From: Strongylocentrotus droebachiensis | Lineage: Eukaryota > Echinodermata > Echinoidea > Camarodonta > Strongylocentrotidae | DNA length: 64,000 nucleotides | Direction: 5' to 3' | Assembly: GCA_035222895.1 (NCBI GenBank) | Contig: JAVYIG010000889.1 | Span: 186,001 to 250,000 of the forward strand | Shown here: positions 1-11,120 of the stretch, one piece after another | Layout: every line of letters starts with the position of its first letter | How positions within the stretch are numbered: the first letter of the stretch is position 1 | Position numbers and translations under genes: made by a program | Notes under the pieces: model-generated | The model's database searches: none | The model's input: only the letters and a program-made list of their open reading frames with translations | What the model was told of the DNA's origin: nothing

Positions 1-472
1 CGATTAATTCATAGATATTACACCATTCCATGCCCCCCTCCCCCTTTAAACTCAATTGTGCATACCTTAATTACACAAAAATGTGCCCCGTTGTGTGTTT
101 ATGCATCCGTTTAAGGTTTGACACACAAATACACCTGGAAGTACGTCACTTTTGTTGTTGTTTCTTTGATTCTTTGTTTGTTTGATTAGACTTATCATAG
201 ATATCTCGGAATAATTTCGCCCCCTTCTTTACAAAAATAAAACCCCGGATCCGTCCCAGTTCTCGTTCATGTCCAATATAAATAAGTAACCCTTCCTTTT
301 TAAAAGTAGAGGTACGCCACTGATAAGCCCAAACTGAATTTTCAAAACAAAAAATGGATTGACACAAACAAGTTATATCACTACTTACATGATGCGCATT
401 TACCAGAAAAGTGCGAAGTATGATATCTAAATTGAAGTTGAACAAACTCTTTTTATGATATAAATTATATAC

Positions 473-840
473 CTTTGACCGATATCCCCTGAAGAGGAAA
501 GTGTTTATCAACGATGGCCGAGTAAGAAGAAGGGTACTCGGGTCCAGCGTCTGGGCAACTACGTTGTCCAGATCGTCGATGAACTTCTTAACGGTGCAAT
601 TTTCGTGGCTAATGCCGACACCAAATGCAATGCGATGGAAGACATCGACGCAGAAGCATTGGTAGGTTCTCTTGGGATCAAACGGCCCGTCTACGAGTTC
701 ATCCAGCTCGGAACATAAAACTGGGATCGTTTCGCTGATACAGCGGGATATGGTGGAGGCGCCAAAATCGGGATTTTTGACGGTTTTAGCAACGAACCCT
801 CGAACCTCATTCCATGCTGTACCGTTGTTGAAGATCGAAC
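473..840 (-). CDS. Cytochrome P450, coding exon 3 (helix C to about helix F)
   Basis: Open exon on the minus strand bounded by acceptor CATCATCAG (AG at 842-841) and donor AAAG/GTATAT (GT at 472-471). Length 368 bp; it starts in phase 1 and ends in phase 0. Read after exons 1 and 2 it covers residues 146-268. Residues 146-159 read G-S-I-F-N-N-G-T-A-W-N-E-V-R, the helix C signature (W155-x3-R159) that contacts the haem propionate. Further on, DGPFDPKRTYQCFCVDV and HRIAFGVGIS match the clan-2 P450 pattern 'pFDP....sc...v...i.FG'. P450s are haem mono-oxygenases anchored in the ER membrane; no substrate can be inferred. The I-helix, ExxR and haem-Cys exons must lie left of the window. The gene assignment rests on motifs and exon phases, not on a database match. 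Confidence 0.78.
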
Positions 841-933
841 CTGATGATGAATCACAACAAGATTTTTAGCGACACGATCGCATTCACGTTCAAGAAATCA
901 ACTAAAGGGCAATTAGGCCAAATTAAAAAAAAA

Positions 934-1238
934 CATGTTTAGCGTCCTGTTTTTCGGAAAAAAATAGGAAGGAGGAGGAGGCCCTTTTTTTTCTTTTTTC
1001 TTTTTTCAAAATGGGCCGCTCGGTACATTATCCCTGACAGTCGGGCTATTTTTCCAGATGGCCGCCGACATTTTTTTTTTTTTTTTAAAATCAGAAATAG
1101 ATCCATTTTAGCAGTGTTTTTCATGTTTTTTTTCTTTAAAAAAGAAAATTCCAACAAAATTCAAAAAATAAAATAAAAAAAATAAAAAAATAGGAGGCGG
1201 CCCCCCTAAAAGGAAGCGGGCGGGGACGCTAAACATGT
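934..1238. repeat. Short inverted-terminal element (MITE-like)
   Basis: ACATGTTTAGCGTCC at the left end is mirrored by GGACGCTAAACATGT at 1224-1238. The interior holds A/T homopolymers and GC-rich patches with no coding frame. It lies just upstream of P450 exon 3, inside intron 2. No clear target duplication is visible, so the superfamily is not assigned. Confidence 0.5.
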
Positions 1239-2467
1239 ATATTTTTTGTAATGGCCTTATATCACTATCATGTTCGGATGACGTATGCATCATTGTAATA
1301 TTCGCACATTACAGTATGTGTCATGTGATGGACAAGGTTATTTAAATAATTTGTTTTTCAATTTCTTTGCGATCGGTTTCAGCCCTCATTTAAAATTGAT
1401 GTGAGAATGCTGAGACTCTTACTAATAAAAAAATGAATAAAAAAACAACGCAAAATGTGTTCAGTTTTCTGAAAGAAAAATTACAAAGAGAACTTCAGAA
1501 AGACTCTTTGTTAATCTTTTCAAGACCAAGTCTAACAAAACACCCACGCATAAAAGAAATATCGAGCATTAGAATAAGAAAATGTGCCTTAATTCCCGTA
1601 ATTAAGTGGCCGTTAAATTAAACATCGGGGTATATTGTATTGTTTACAATTCATTTGACTGCCATTCCAAGGCTATATAGAGAGTCTAAGTCAAGTGCTG
1701 TAAATTCTTTGAAACGTCTCTCTTGGCCAATTTCATATTAGGTTCTAGGAGCACACGCGAAATTTTAGAAATTTGACAATAAATCCTGAATATTTGATGT
1801 AAAATTTCTGCTAAAAATATAATCAAAGTCGCTGTACCCATTGGCGCTCGAGGCCGACTGCCAACAAATTTGAGAGCATTTATCGATGTTTTAATTCTTA
1901 CTTATTTGGGGCGTCCACGCCCACAAAGGGAGTGGGTGTAACCACACCCGCCGCCCCCGGCCTCCACCCCTAACCCTTCAAAGTGGTCTCGTGACAACCC
2001 TGCATGATTCTCACTCGCTTTACGACACTTGCTACAGTTAGTAACCCTGCACAAACCGATTTCCTAAATTCAACCCCCGGCCGCGAAATTTTTATTCCCA
2101 AACAGGTTTGCAATTTCTTATATTTCCGTTCTTCTGATTGGCTGATATGTTCTACGTCATTAGCAGCTTGGAAAGAGGTCACAAACAATTAGACTTTGAT
2201 CATTTATTGCTTTGCCTCACTATTTATAAAGGCAAAATAACTGAATAAACTGAGATGCAGTCGCTATACCTAAATCAACTCTATCCCTAACTCTAAACAC
2301 AACTTAAAACCCAAATGGTAACCCTGAGTCTAAGTTGTCTAACCCTAAACCTTTGACTTAATTTGACTAAATAGACTCAATGGAGCCCGAGGTTATTATC
2401 GTCGGAGCCCATTGTACGTTAATGGATCACCTCCTCACTGAATGCCTTATAGTCCTGTAGAAGTTTT
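1239..2467. other. Intron 2 sequence without recognised genes
   Basis: No exon, tRNA or element ends were recognised. Short open frames on both strands show no domain or codon pattern. Around 1910-1975 there is a GC-rich patch with CCACGCCC/GGGAGTGGGTG-type sequence. Confidence 0.5.
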
Positions 2468-3150
2468 TCAGACCTGGAAAAGTTGATAATTACAATGTTT
2501 TTTTGTTGATTTGTGTTCTAGATGGGTATTGAAGTAAATTCAGCTTGGTTGCCAGCTTGGCAACCTTGGGCAACTTTTTTAATAGCCATATTAGCATAAT
2601 CATCTAATTAGCATATGTGCAATATGTAACAATGTTGCTAATCTCAATCCAGGAAGCCTGAAAACATGGGTAATACAACTTTTCAAGGGTTTTCTATGCG
2701 AGGAATTCATTTATGACACAGGTTTTTTATTCCAAGTAATGCAATTGTCTTAAACAGCATAATTAGCATAATTATGTACAATGTATGGACTTCATTGTCA
2801 TTGTTTATCTATAAAGCCTAAAAATGGTGCAATGCAACATTGTAAATCACTTTTGAAAGACTAATCATTAATTCATGAGAAGATATTCCATATATATGTA
2901 GTATAATTAGCCTAATTAGCATAATCATCTAATTAGCATATATGTGCAGTATGTAATAATGTTGCTAATCTTAATCCAGGAAGCCTGAAAACATGGATAA
3001 TGTGACTTTACAAGGATTTTCTATGACGAGGAATTCATTTATGTCACCATTATTTATTTTAAAGTAATGCAATTGTCTTAAATAGCATAATGAGCCAATT
3101 AGCATGTGTACGATATATGGACTTCATTGTCATTGTTTATCTATAAAGCC
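2468..3150 (+). repeat. Left arm of a large inverted repeat in P450 intron 2
   Basis: The arm begins near GACCTGGAAAAGTTGATAA and runs through TTCAGCTTGGTTGCCAGC, AGGAAGCCTGAAAACATGG and TGGACTTCATTGTCATTG. The same order is found as the reverse complement at 6590-7266. Inside the arm a unit of roughly 320 bp recurs, with AATCCAGGAAGCCTGAAAAC near 2648 and 2977. Further diverged copies lie at about 3570 (same strand) and 3780-3960 (reverse). Confidence 0.75.
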
Positions 3151-3235
3151 TAAAAATGGTGCAATGCAACATTGTAAATCACTTTTGAAAGACTAATCAT
3201 TAATTCATGAGAAGATATTCATGTATATGTAGTAT

Positions 3236-3514
3236 CAGGCGCGTACGCAGGGGGGGGGGGGGTTGGGGGGTTAAACCCCCCCCCCTTTGGTAATTTTATG
3301 TGTGTAAACCCCCCTAAAAAAAACCTAAAACCCCCCCCCTTTGTTTTGTTTTTTTTAATTATAAAAAAAAAAAAAAAAAAAAAATTACACCACGGCTGAC
3401 CTAAAAAAGGTGACCTTACCCCCCCCCCCCCCCCCAACGGAGCAAAATGTCAAATTTTCAAATTTCGAGACCACAAAAAAAAAAAAAAAGTGTCCTCTTA
3501 CCCCTCCGCGCCTG
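3236..3514. mobile_element. hAT-type MITE, copy 1 (279 bp)
   Basis: The termini are CAGGCGCGTACGCAGG and CCGCGCCTG. They are flanked by a perfect 8-bp duplication TGTAGTAT (3228-3235 and 3515-3522). Eight-bp duplications with CAG...CTG ends are characteristic of hAT elements. The interior is only poly-C, poly-A and short spacers, so it is non-autonomous. It sits inside the left inverted-repeat arm and is therefore younger than it. Confidence 0.8.
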
Positions 3515-3522
3515 TGTAGTAT

Positions 3523-4716
3523 AATTAGCCTAATTATCATAATTATCTAATTAGCATAGTATGTAATAATGTTGCTAATCTTAATCCAGGAAGCCTGAAA
3601 ACATGGATAACATGACTTTTCCAGGAATTCTGCCACAAGCTTGAGCAACGTCGGGCTTGTACTCTCAATGGTTCTGGCTTTGGTAAACATAGACATTTTA
3701 TGAGGTTCGACAACATTGCCTTATAACCCCCTACTGTACACTGGACATACAATTTGTGGAGCTAAATAGAGTCCCAAATAATTGATATTCTACAAATATG
3801 CTAATTAGGCTTATTAGTACAATAACTACATATTAAGCCAATTGCATTACTTAAACATAACAACTTGTGTCACATAATGAGTCCCTCGTTGTGGAAAACC
3901 CTGGAAAAGTCATATTATCCATGTTTTCAGTCTTCCTGGATTAAGATTAGCAACATAATTACATATTGCACATATACCGTCCCTTTTTTCACGAAGTGAC
4001 GGTAATGAGGAAAATCGCATATAATTTCTTTTTTTTGTGTGTGCATTTTTGGACATCATTCACTAACATCTTAAACCACACAAAATTTCGAAACACAATA
4101 ATATCTAATTATATCACTATGACGATGACGTAAACAAGAAGAAACTTAGTAAAATGATTACCTGATTTCACGAAGTGACGGCTAAGTATGCGCTGCGCTC
4201 ATCCCTTTCGATAAGTGTCCCCTTTTCTTCTCATCATTAAATGTGCCCTAATTTCAAGCGATTAAGATCAATTTCCCCCAAAGCTCGCTCGCTACGCTCC
4301 CTCGCATTTATAGATGTTTTAATTATGTAACTTATTAAAGGCCTTTTTAGTCTTCCGTTATGAGAATGTGCTTATAACCCCATCAGGATTGGGTTTTCCC
4401 TCGTTATAAGATTTTTGCACTGGAACCTAACAACTCTTAAAATTAATCCTCGCTCGCTTTTCTCGCTCGCAAATGAATTTTCAGACCACCACACCCAACT
4501 GCAAAGTATGATGCTTAAGCAATATCGTATATGATTTATAAAGAGAAACAAATAGTGATAATGTCATCACAATATAGGGGTATATACCAATGCCAAAAAA
4601 TTGTACATTTTCGCTTTGAGATTTCTCTTTGAAGGTGCCCCTTTTCCCCAGAAAGTACCCTTTTTGTTGGTGCCCCCCCCCCCCTACTTTGAAAGTCGCT
4701 CCGCCGCCTCTGCCGC
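3523..4716. other. Repeat-derived intron sequence
   Basis: Contains diverged inverted-repeat units up to about 3970, then two copies of TTCACGAAGTGACGG (near 3986 and 4165). A reverse copy (CCGTCACTTCGTGAA) is near 6556, suggesting ends of another element. Poly-C occurs near 4675. No coding exon was recognised. Confidence 0.4.
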
Positions 4717-4852
4717 CAAATAATACGAACAAAAGAATCAACTGAGGGTAATCAACTGTTAAACGAATTTATCATGAGTCTTTGAACAATTAATTAATAC
4801 TGCTTGTCAAATATTATCGAAGAGCAGCAAATGCGAACGCGATTGTCGCTAC
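4717..4852 (+). repeat. Direct repeat, copy A
   Basis: About 130 bp, including GGGTAATCAACTGTTAAA and GAACAATTAATTAATACTGC, is repeated at 6053-6177 with few substitutions. The two copies bracket about 1.2 kb. Confidence 0.75.
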
Positions 4853-5160
4853 AATTCAGGAATCATTGCTTACATTGCTTTTCTCTCAAAATTACCGTGA
4901 GATATCAAGCTACATAGAACTATATGTTCGACAAAAAAGATATTATCTTGAAAACAGTCAGAAACATTAGAACTTGAATGAATAAAACATAATGCAAATG
5001 AATAAGACTAGAATGAATAGGACACAAGTTCATTTTTTCCATTTGAATCATCCAGTACCAAATACCTAAACAAAATTCGAACCAGATGCATGTAATGGTA
5101 AGCTTAAAGACAATGATTCATGACAATTGTCAATTGTCATGAGTTTATCGTGTAGACGTA

Positions 5161-5530
5161 TTGCAAAAGATAATCAGGATAATAAGGATCAGAATGATAC
5201 CTATACTACTAGGCCTACTTCTCCATGTACTATACTACACTACTGCCATTGTAGATTATGCTGATAATACAGATGATAATAATGATATGATAACAATTAT
5301 AATAATACTACTTATACTAATCGTCATCATAATCATCATGTTCATATTCATCATAATGATAATAATAATGACAATAATAATAATATTAACGATAATAATA
5401 ATGATAAGGATAATAATTACAATAACAAGTATAATAATTACAAAAATAACATTAGTAACACCACCAACCATAATAATAATTGTTGTCATTATTATTGTGA
5501 TACTGCTGCTAATACTACTCCTACTACAGG
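5161..5530. repeat. Imperfect AT-rich trinucleotide tract
   Basis: A long run of ATA/ATC/ATG/ATT-type triplets stays open on both strands and gives spurious Ile/Met-rich frames. A GA-rich tract follows at about 5595-5660. It is low-complexity DNA, not a gene. Confidence 0.8.
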
Positions 5531-6052
5531 AAGAAGGAGGGGAAGAGAAAGAATCTTATTGTTTATTTTCTGTATTATCGAGGCATACAAATGCACAGGG
5601 AGGTAAGAGAGGGAAAGTAAAGCGATGAAGAGGGAGAGAGGGGGAGAGAGAACGAGAGGGGGTAGCCTATGGCCCGGGTTCAAATTCAGTTCTCTTAAAT
5701 TTATTTGACCCAGTACTGATGATCATAATTGTATCTACCATTTGATTGCCATGGGTACGCCACACCGAATAGCACCTCACATTTGTTTATTGTTGTAAAG
5801 AACTTATTGGCATGCACCCAGTAGATTTTCATCATGACATTGTGTATGATCTTGTTATTGAAAACAAGATCAAACACATCATCATAATCTACAGAGTGCA
5901 ACCAAAAATTTCTTAACAACAATTGAAATTTCTTTCAGGAAGCCTAACATTAAAAGCTGTTTTTGATTCAAAGAGCATCGTAGAGACGATGAACAAATAA
6001 GAATAATAATACAACGTCGTTAAGCGTGAGACCGTTCATTTCTATCTCTCCC

Positions 6053-6177
6053 CGCCAAATAATCCGAACAAAAGAATCAACCGAGGGTAATCAACTGTTA
6101 AAAGAATGTATCATGAGTCTTTGAACAATTAATTAATACTGCTTGTCAAATATTATCGAAGAGCAGCAAAGGCGAAC
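6053..6177 (+). repeat. Direct repeat, copy B
   Basis: Partner of 4717-4852, with the shared core ATCATGAGTCTTTGAACAAT. Homology stops abruptly after GCAAAGGCGAACG, where copy A reads GCAAATGCGAACG before diverging. Confidence 0.75.
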
Positions 6178-6344
6178 GGTTGTGTTAAAAGTTCAAACAG
6201 AGGAATAAAAAAGCAGCTAGAGAAAGTTGAAAATGTACTCTATCTCGTAGTTCTAGTTATTTTATCCGTACATCAATTAAACATAACGTTTTGCCGTATT
6301 TAGTGTCCATTTCGGGAATTCGATCCACGAGAGAAAAATCCCGT

Positions 6345-6531
6345 GGCCCGAATTCACAAAGCAAGGTTTGAGCTCAGACCAAGGTTTGAGCTCAAACCTC
6401 CTTTTGTTTCGCCAAACCTCCTTTTGTTATTTACAAACTTTGTAAATAACAAAAGGAGGTTTGGCGAAACAAAAGGAGGTTTGAGCTCAAACCTTGGTCT
6501 GAGCTCAAACCTTGCTTTGTGAATTTGGGCC
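6345..6531. repeat. Near-perfect 187-bp palindrome (foldback MITE)
   Basis: Two 93-bp arms are separated by a single C at 6438. The only mismatch seen pairs 6350 with 6526. The core TTTACAAA-C-TTTGTAAA is flanked by tandem CAAACCTCCTTTTGTT units, and GGTTTGAGCTCAAACC is itself palindromic. CCCGT/CCGT next to both ends may be a target duplication. A transcript would fold into one long hairpin. Confidence 0.85.
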
Positions 6532-6589
6532 CGTATGTTTTACGCGCGCGGCTACGAGCCGTCACTTCGTGAAAAAATTGCACCATTTT

Positions 6590-7266
6590 TTTTTTTTTTT
6601 TTTTAGATAAACAATGACAGTGAAGTCCATATATCGTACATATGCTAATTGGCTCATTATGCTATTTAAGACAATTGCATTACTTAAAAATAAATAATGG
6701 TGACATAAATTAATTCCTCGTCATGGAAAATCCTTGAAAAGTCACATTATCCATGTTTTCAGGCTTCCTGGATTGAGATTAGCAACATTACATATTGCAC
6801 ATATATGCTATTTCGATTATTATGCTAATTAGGCTAATTATACTACATATACATGGATTATCTTCTCATGAATTCATGATTAGTCTTTCAAAAGTGATTT
6901 ACAATGTTGCATTGCACCATTTGTAGGCTTTATAGATAAACAATGACAACGTATACGAAGTCCATTTATTATGCTAATTATGCCATTTAAGACAATTGCA
7001 TTACTTGGAATCAAAAACTTGTGTCATAAATGAATTCCTTGTCATAGAAAACCCTTGAAAAGTCGTATTATCCATGTTTTCAGGCTTCCTGGATTGAGAT
7101 TAGCAACATTATTGCATATTGCACATATGCTATTAGATGATTATGCTAATATGGCTATTAAAACAGTTGCCCAAGGTTGCCAAGCTGGCAACCAAGCTGA
7201 ATTTACCTCAATACCCATCTAGAACACAAATCAACAACAAAAACTTGTACTTATCAACTTGTCCAG
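6590..7266 (-). repeat. Right arm of the large inverted repeat
   Basis: Reverse complement of 2468-3150. It contains CCATGTTTTCAGGCTTCCTG twice (about 6751 and 7073) and GCCAAGCTGGCAACCAAGC near 7178. The outer end lies only about 40 bp from the donor of P450 exon 2. Weaker similarity (TAGTCC.GTAGA) reaches to the splice site itself. Confidence 0.75.
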
Positions 7267-7307
7267 GTCATGTACATGGTATATGGTACCGTCTACTGGA
7301 CTATTAC

Positions 7308-7487
7308 CTCTTTCTGGAAGGACGGATTCCAGCATGGTCCGAATGAGTCCACCCCTGTCGGAGCATAGATCTGCTTTCGTAACAAAGGCCTCTTCTAGAC
7401 TAGCATAATCCATTATTATGACGTAAGAGTCCGGGCCATCTCCGATCCCAAAGACCTTCCCGTATGTCTTTGTCTTCTCGAACATGT
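7308..7487 (-). CDS. Cytochrome P450, coding exon 2
   Basis: 180-bp exon between acceptor TCCTCCACCTTCAG (AG at 7489-7488, with a good polypyrimidine tract) and donor GAAAGAG/GTAATAG (GT at 7307-7306), phase 1 on both sides. It encodes residues 86-146: MFEKTKTYGKVFGIGDGPD, then YVIIMDYASLEEAFVTKAD and CSDRGG. This follows the N-terminal P450 pattern 'kkYG.vf.i..g....vvl..y..ikEalv.k...fsdR'. The joining codon with exon 1 is T+AC (Tyr) and with exon 3 is G+GT (Gly), giving an uninterrupted frame. The open frame continues upstream to 7668, but that part does not look like P450 and is read as intron 1. Confidence 0.8.
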
Positions 7488-7944
7488 CTGAAGGTGGAGG
7501 ATACAAAACAACTGGATATTTAGGTAAATGTTGGGAGAACCTTTTCAAGTGATAAGAAAGTTGTTCTGAGTGAAACACGCTTTTTAAATATAGGCCCCTA
7601 CTGGATGAAAAATAGCCCGACATGAGAGCACCCGGTTTACCAAATTCGATGCGCAATTTTATGTCCAACTTTGGAAATTAGTTATGATTTTCCTTATCAC
7701 AATCACCTCTCTCTACAAATCAACCAAGGCTACTCATGCAAGGTGTGCATATAATTGCCAAATCATTAGTTGAGCACATAACTAACCCTACCTTTGGATT
7801 TTTTGTTTGAACCAAATATTTTTCCAGTACGAAAAGATGAAAAAGCAACATTTTCAACAACAACAAAAAATTGTAATTTTGGTACATTAAAAAAAAAAAA
7901 AAAAAATTTAGTTGAAAACATAGATTTCAGAAAACGGTAATGAC

Positions 7945-8213
7945 CAGGCGCGTACGCAGGGGGGGGGGGGTTTGGGGGGTTAACCCCCCCCCCCTTTGGT
8001 ATTTTTATGTGTATAAACCCCCCAAAAAAAACCTAAAACCCCCCCCCCTTTTGGATTTTTTTTTTTTTTTTTAATAAAAAATAAAATAAAAAAAAAAAAA
8101 AAAAAAAATTATCCCCATGACTGACCAAAAACAGGTGACCCTACCCCCCCCCCAACGGAGCAAAATGTCAAATTTTCAAATTTCGAGGTCAAAAAAAAAA
8201 AAGGGGTCCTCTT

Positions 8214-8257
<44 letters not shown>

Positions 8258-8452
8258 CTTATTCAGCGGTCAGCTGAGTCGTTGCGATTTTTTTGGGACC
8301 AAAAAAAAAAAAAAAAAAAAATGTCCTCTTACCCCCCCCCCCCCCCCCCCCCCCCCCGCTTATTCAGCGGTGGGCTGAGTCGTTACGAAATTTTCGGCCC
8401 GATTTATAAATGTTAAAACCCCCCCCTTGACAAAATCCTGCGTACGCGCCTG
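7945..8452. mobile_element. hAT-type MITE, copy 2 (508 bp)
   Basis: The ends are CAGGCGCGTACGCAGG and CCTGCGTACGCGCCTG, with a perfect 8-bp duplication GTAATGAC (7937-7944 and 8453-8460). The interior carries two direct subunits, each with a long C run followed by GCTTATTCAGCGGT..GCTGAGTCGTT (about 8216-8290 and 8333-8390). It is internally expanded compared with copy 1 and has no transposase. Confidence 0.85.
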
Positions 8453-8540
8453 GTAATGACAGTATAGTTGCAAAGAGTACCTCTATTATAAATTGTATTG
8501 AATTCAATAATGGTTCATTCAATTATTGTATTCATGAAGA

Positions 8541-8987
8541 TAAGATGCTCCACCCACTAATATCATAGACGTTAGACGTTTGGGGAAATACAGCAGGGAA
8601 ACGGCCGCTGGCAAACCACGCCCCCTTAGAGTTAGCACCGAAACAGTCAAAGAAAGGGACTCGATCATAAAATCAGCTCCGCGACTAAAACAATTTGTTA
8701 ACACAAAGAGAGTTGTTATTCGTAGAGACTTAACCCCGATCCAAAGAGAGGAAGAAAAAAACTTATACATGGAATTGCAGGAAAAAAAGGGAGAGTCAGC
8801 CCGTCAAGGGGATATGAATGCACAGTGGGTGAGAAGGAGGGGAAGGGTGACCAACATCGGGACATATATAGAAGCAGCACAAGCAAAGAGAATGGAAACA
8901 AATGTGAGAAGAAAGACAAACAAAACACCCGTAGAACAAGTAAAAGACCTGGAGAGCCGCGAAGACTTCCCAGAAATCAACCAGTAG
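8541..8987 (+). pseudogene. CR1-type retrotransposon ORF1, C-terminal fragment
   Basis: The open frame reads T-N-I-I-D-V-R-R-L-G-K-Y, then RDSIIKSAPRLKQF and RRDLTPIQREEEKNLYMELQ, ending at 8985-8987. This is the C-terminal part of an RNA-binding ORF1 protein of CR1/L2-type elements ('...DrTp.qReee..L..EL...'). The N-terminal half is missing, so the element is truncated at its 5' end near 8540. It overlaps the ORF2 frame in another phase, as is usual for these bicistronic elements. Confidence 0.65.
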
Positions 8988-10729
8988 GTTGTAAACTTAA
9001 TAAACTCAAGTGCATTTATGCAAATGTAGATTCATTATTGAATAAAAGAGATGAATTTAAATCAATCATTACTTTGTATAAACCACAAATAATTGGCATT
9101 ACAGAAGTTAAGCCAAAGAATTTACGTTACAATGTTGAAGTAGCTGAAGTGAAGCTAGATGGTTTCGATATTTTTCATAATCTCTACGAAAATGGCCGTG
9201 GGATTTGTTTGTATATATGTAAGAGCCTCAAAGCAGAGGCCTATACAAGTTTTTCTGTTAGTAGCTTCAAAGAAGCAGTTTTTGCCACAGTTGATTTTCA
9301 GGAAGGTGGTAAACTCCTTGTAGGTCTTTTTTATAGAAGTCCAAACGCAGATAACCGTGTAAATGATGGGTTGTGTGCACTTTTCCAAGAAGTGGGTCAG
9401 AGTACCTTTCAGGATGTTTTGTTAATTGGGGATTTTAATTTTCCAGACATAGACTGGGGATTAGAATCTTGTACAAAGGGTGTAGAGCATCCAGCTCATA
9501 AATTTATTGAGAGCACTAAAGATGCTTTCCTAGTACAGCACCAAGTTCAGCCTACACGGCACCGTAGTGGCCAATGTTCCAATGTCTTAGACTTGGTTTT
9601 CACAGCTAATGAACATGCTATTGCAGATATTACAACCTCTGCCAGTCTTGGCAGAAGTGATCATTATACATTGATTTTTGACATGAAAATAAGAGGCCAA
9701 GGCGCCAAAACTGGAGAAACAAGATACATTTATGATAAAGCAGACTATGATGCAATGTATGATAAGATTATGGAAATTGATTGGAATAATGAATTTCGGG
9801 AGATGTCCATGGAAAAATCATGGTCTTTCTTCAAAACTACACTGTTAGACATCTTTAATCGTTATACACCAAAGAAAACACTAAACGTAGGTCAGAGGAA
9901 AAAACATTGGATGAACAGAGAGACTCTGGAAGTGGTTAGAGAAAAACATAGACATTTCAGAAAGTGGCAAGAGATGAAAAGCGAAAAAAATCGGGAAAAG
10001 TATTCTAGTGCAGAAATTGAACAGCAAAGACGTTGTTATAGTAGATCCAGCAACCAAGCAAGGTGGCAGTGTAGGAAGGCGGTGAGTTCATATGAGAAAT
10101 ATATAGCCTCAGGAGTTAAGAAGAATGCAAGAGCCTTCTGGTCATATGTAAACTCAAAAATAACAACAAGGGAAAGTGTCTGTAATTTAACCAAACCTGA
10201 TGGGAGTAAAACGGAAACGGATCAGGAAAAGGCTGAGGTTTTGCAAGATTTCTTCTCTTCAGTTTTCACCCAGGAAGATTTACAAGATATTCCTCTCCCT
10301 TTAGATGTTGAATTTGACACTCCACTAGACGACATACAGATTACGTCAGGAGATGTGTTTGAATTACTGCGTAGACTTAAGCCTAATAAATCTCCGGGGC
10401 CTGACAAAATACATCCCCGTCTACTAAAAGAACTAGCAGATGTGTTAGCTCTACCGATTTCTTTGCTGTTCCAAAAGAGTCTTGAAAGTAAACAGTTACC
10501 ACAGGACTGGAAATCAGCAAATGTTACCCCAATTTTCAAGAAAGGTAACAAAAGTGATAGTAAAAATTATAGGCCAGTTAGTCTAACAAGCATTATTTGT
10601 AAAATGATGGAGAATCTTGTGCGTAAGCAATTGCTTGACCATCTTATGACGAATGATTTGATTTCAGTTCACCAGCATGGGTTTGTAGTTGGTCGGTCTT
10701 GCATCACCAATCTTTTAGAAGTGTTGGAC
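8825..10729 (+). pseudogene. CR1-type ORF2: endonuclease plus first half of reverse transcriptase
   Basis: Open frame with an APE-type endonuclease: KCIYANVDSLLNKRDEF at about 9005, the catalytic Glu segment IGITEVKPK at about 9090, IGDFNFPDIDW at about 9425, and RSDHYTLIF at about 9655. A basic linker follows, then RT motifs: SPGPDKIHPRLLKEL at about 10395, NYRPVSLTSIICKMMENLV at about 10565, and HQHGFVVGRS at about 10670. The frame is interrupted after codon GAC at 10727-10729 by a 385-bp TIR element. The nicking endonuclease and RT would drive target-primed reverse transcription. It lies antisense inside P450 intron 1. CR1/Rex-type membership is judged from motifs only. Confidence 0.85.
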
Positions 10730-11114
10730 CCCCGGCCCCCCCACTCAGTGTTATTTAGGGTACGCATATGCTCGTACCCTCTTTTTGAAAGCACCCCCTA
10801 TCTGAGGACTGCCAACATTTCCGAACCCCCCTTTCGCGGGCTTTTCGCGGGCTTTTCCTGCCTTGGAGACCCCCCTAAATCAGGAAAAATGCTCAATGTA
10901 CCCCCCTAAATTCGGAATAATTTCTCAGGAGTAAAGAGATGAGAGAAAAAAAGAAAAACACCCCCTTTTTAAAGAAATCTCCGGGTGAAAAGTCAAATAC
11001 ACCCCTTTTTTTTAAATTCTCGGGCCGGACTTTGTCGCACGAAAAGTACCCCTTTACCGGACATTTTGGCAACACGCATGCGGTCATTCCGACCTCTGAG
11101 TGGGGGGGCCGGGG
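10730..11114. mobile_element. GC-rich TIR element splitting the CR1 reverse transcriptase (385 bp)
   Basis: The termini CCCCGGCCCCCCCACTCAG and CTGAGTGGGGGGGCCGGGG are perfect inverted repeats of 19 bp. They are flanked by the 6-bp duplication TTGGAC (10724-10729 and 11115-11120). Removing the element plus one duplicate restores the RT frame. A second, shorter copy in the opposite orientation is at 50571-50779. No coding capacity is seen. The 6-bp duplication fits no superfamily I can name with confidence. Confidence 0.85.
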
Positions 11115-11120
11115 TTGGAC

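Noticed and set aside
5161..5628. Long Ile/Met-rich frame on the plus strand (and a mirror on the minus strand).
   Set aside because: It is an ATA/ATC/ATG microsatellite open on both strands.
7488..7668. Upstream extension of the P450 exon 2 frame to an ATG at 7668.
   Set aside because: The extension lacks an anchor and P-G-P. A strong acceptor (TTCAG at 7488) joins exon 1, which has both, in the correct phase.
8117..8416. Proline-rich open frame.
   Set aside because: Translation of poly-C runs inside a hAT-type MITE with defined ends and target duplication.
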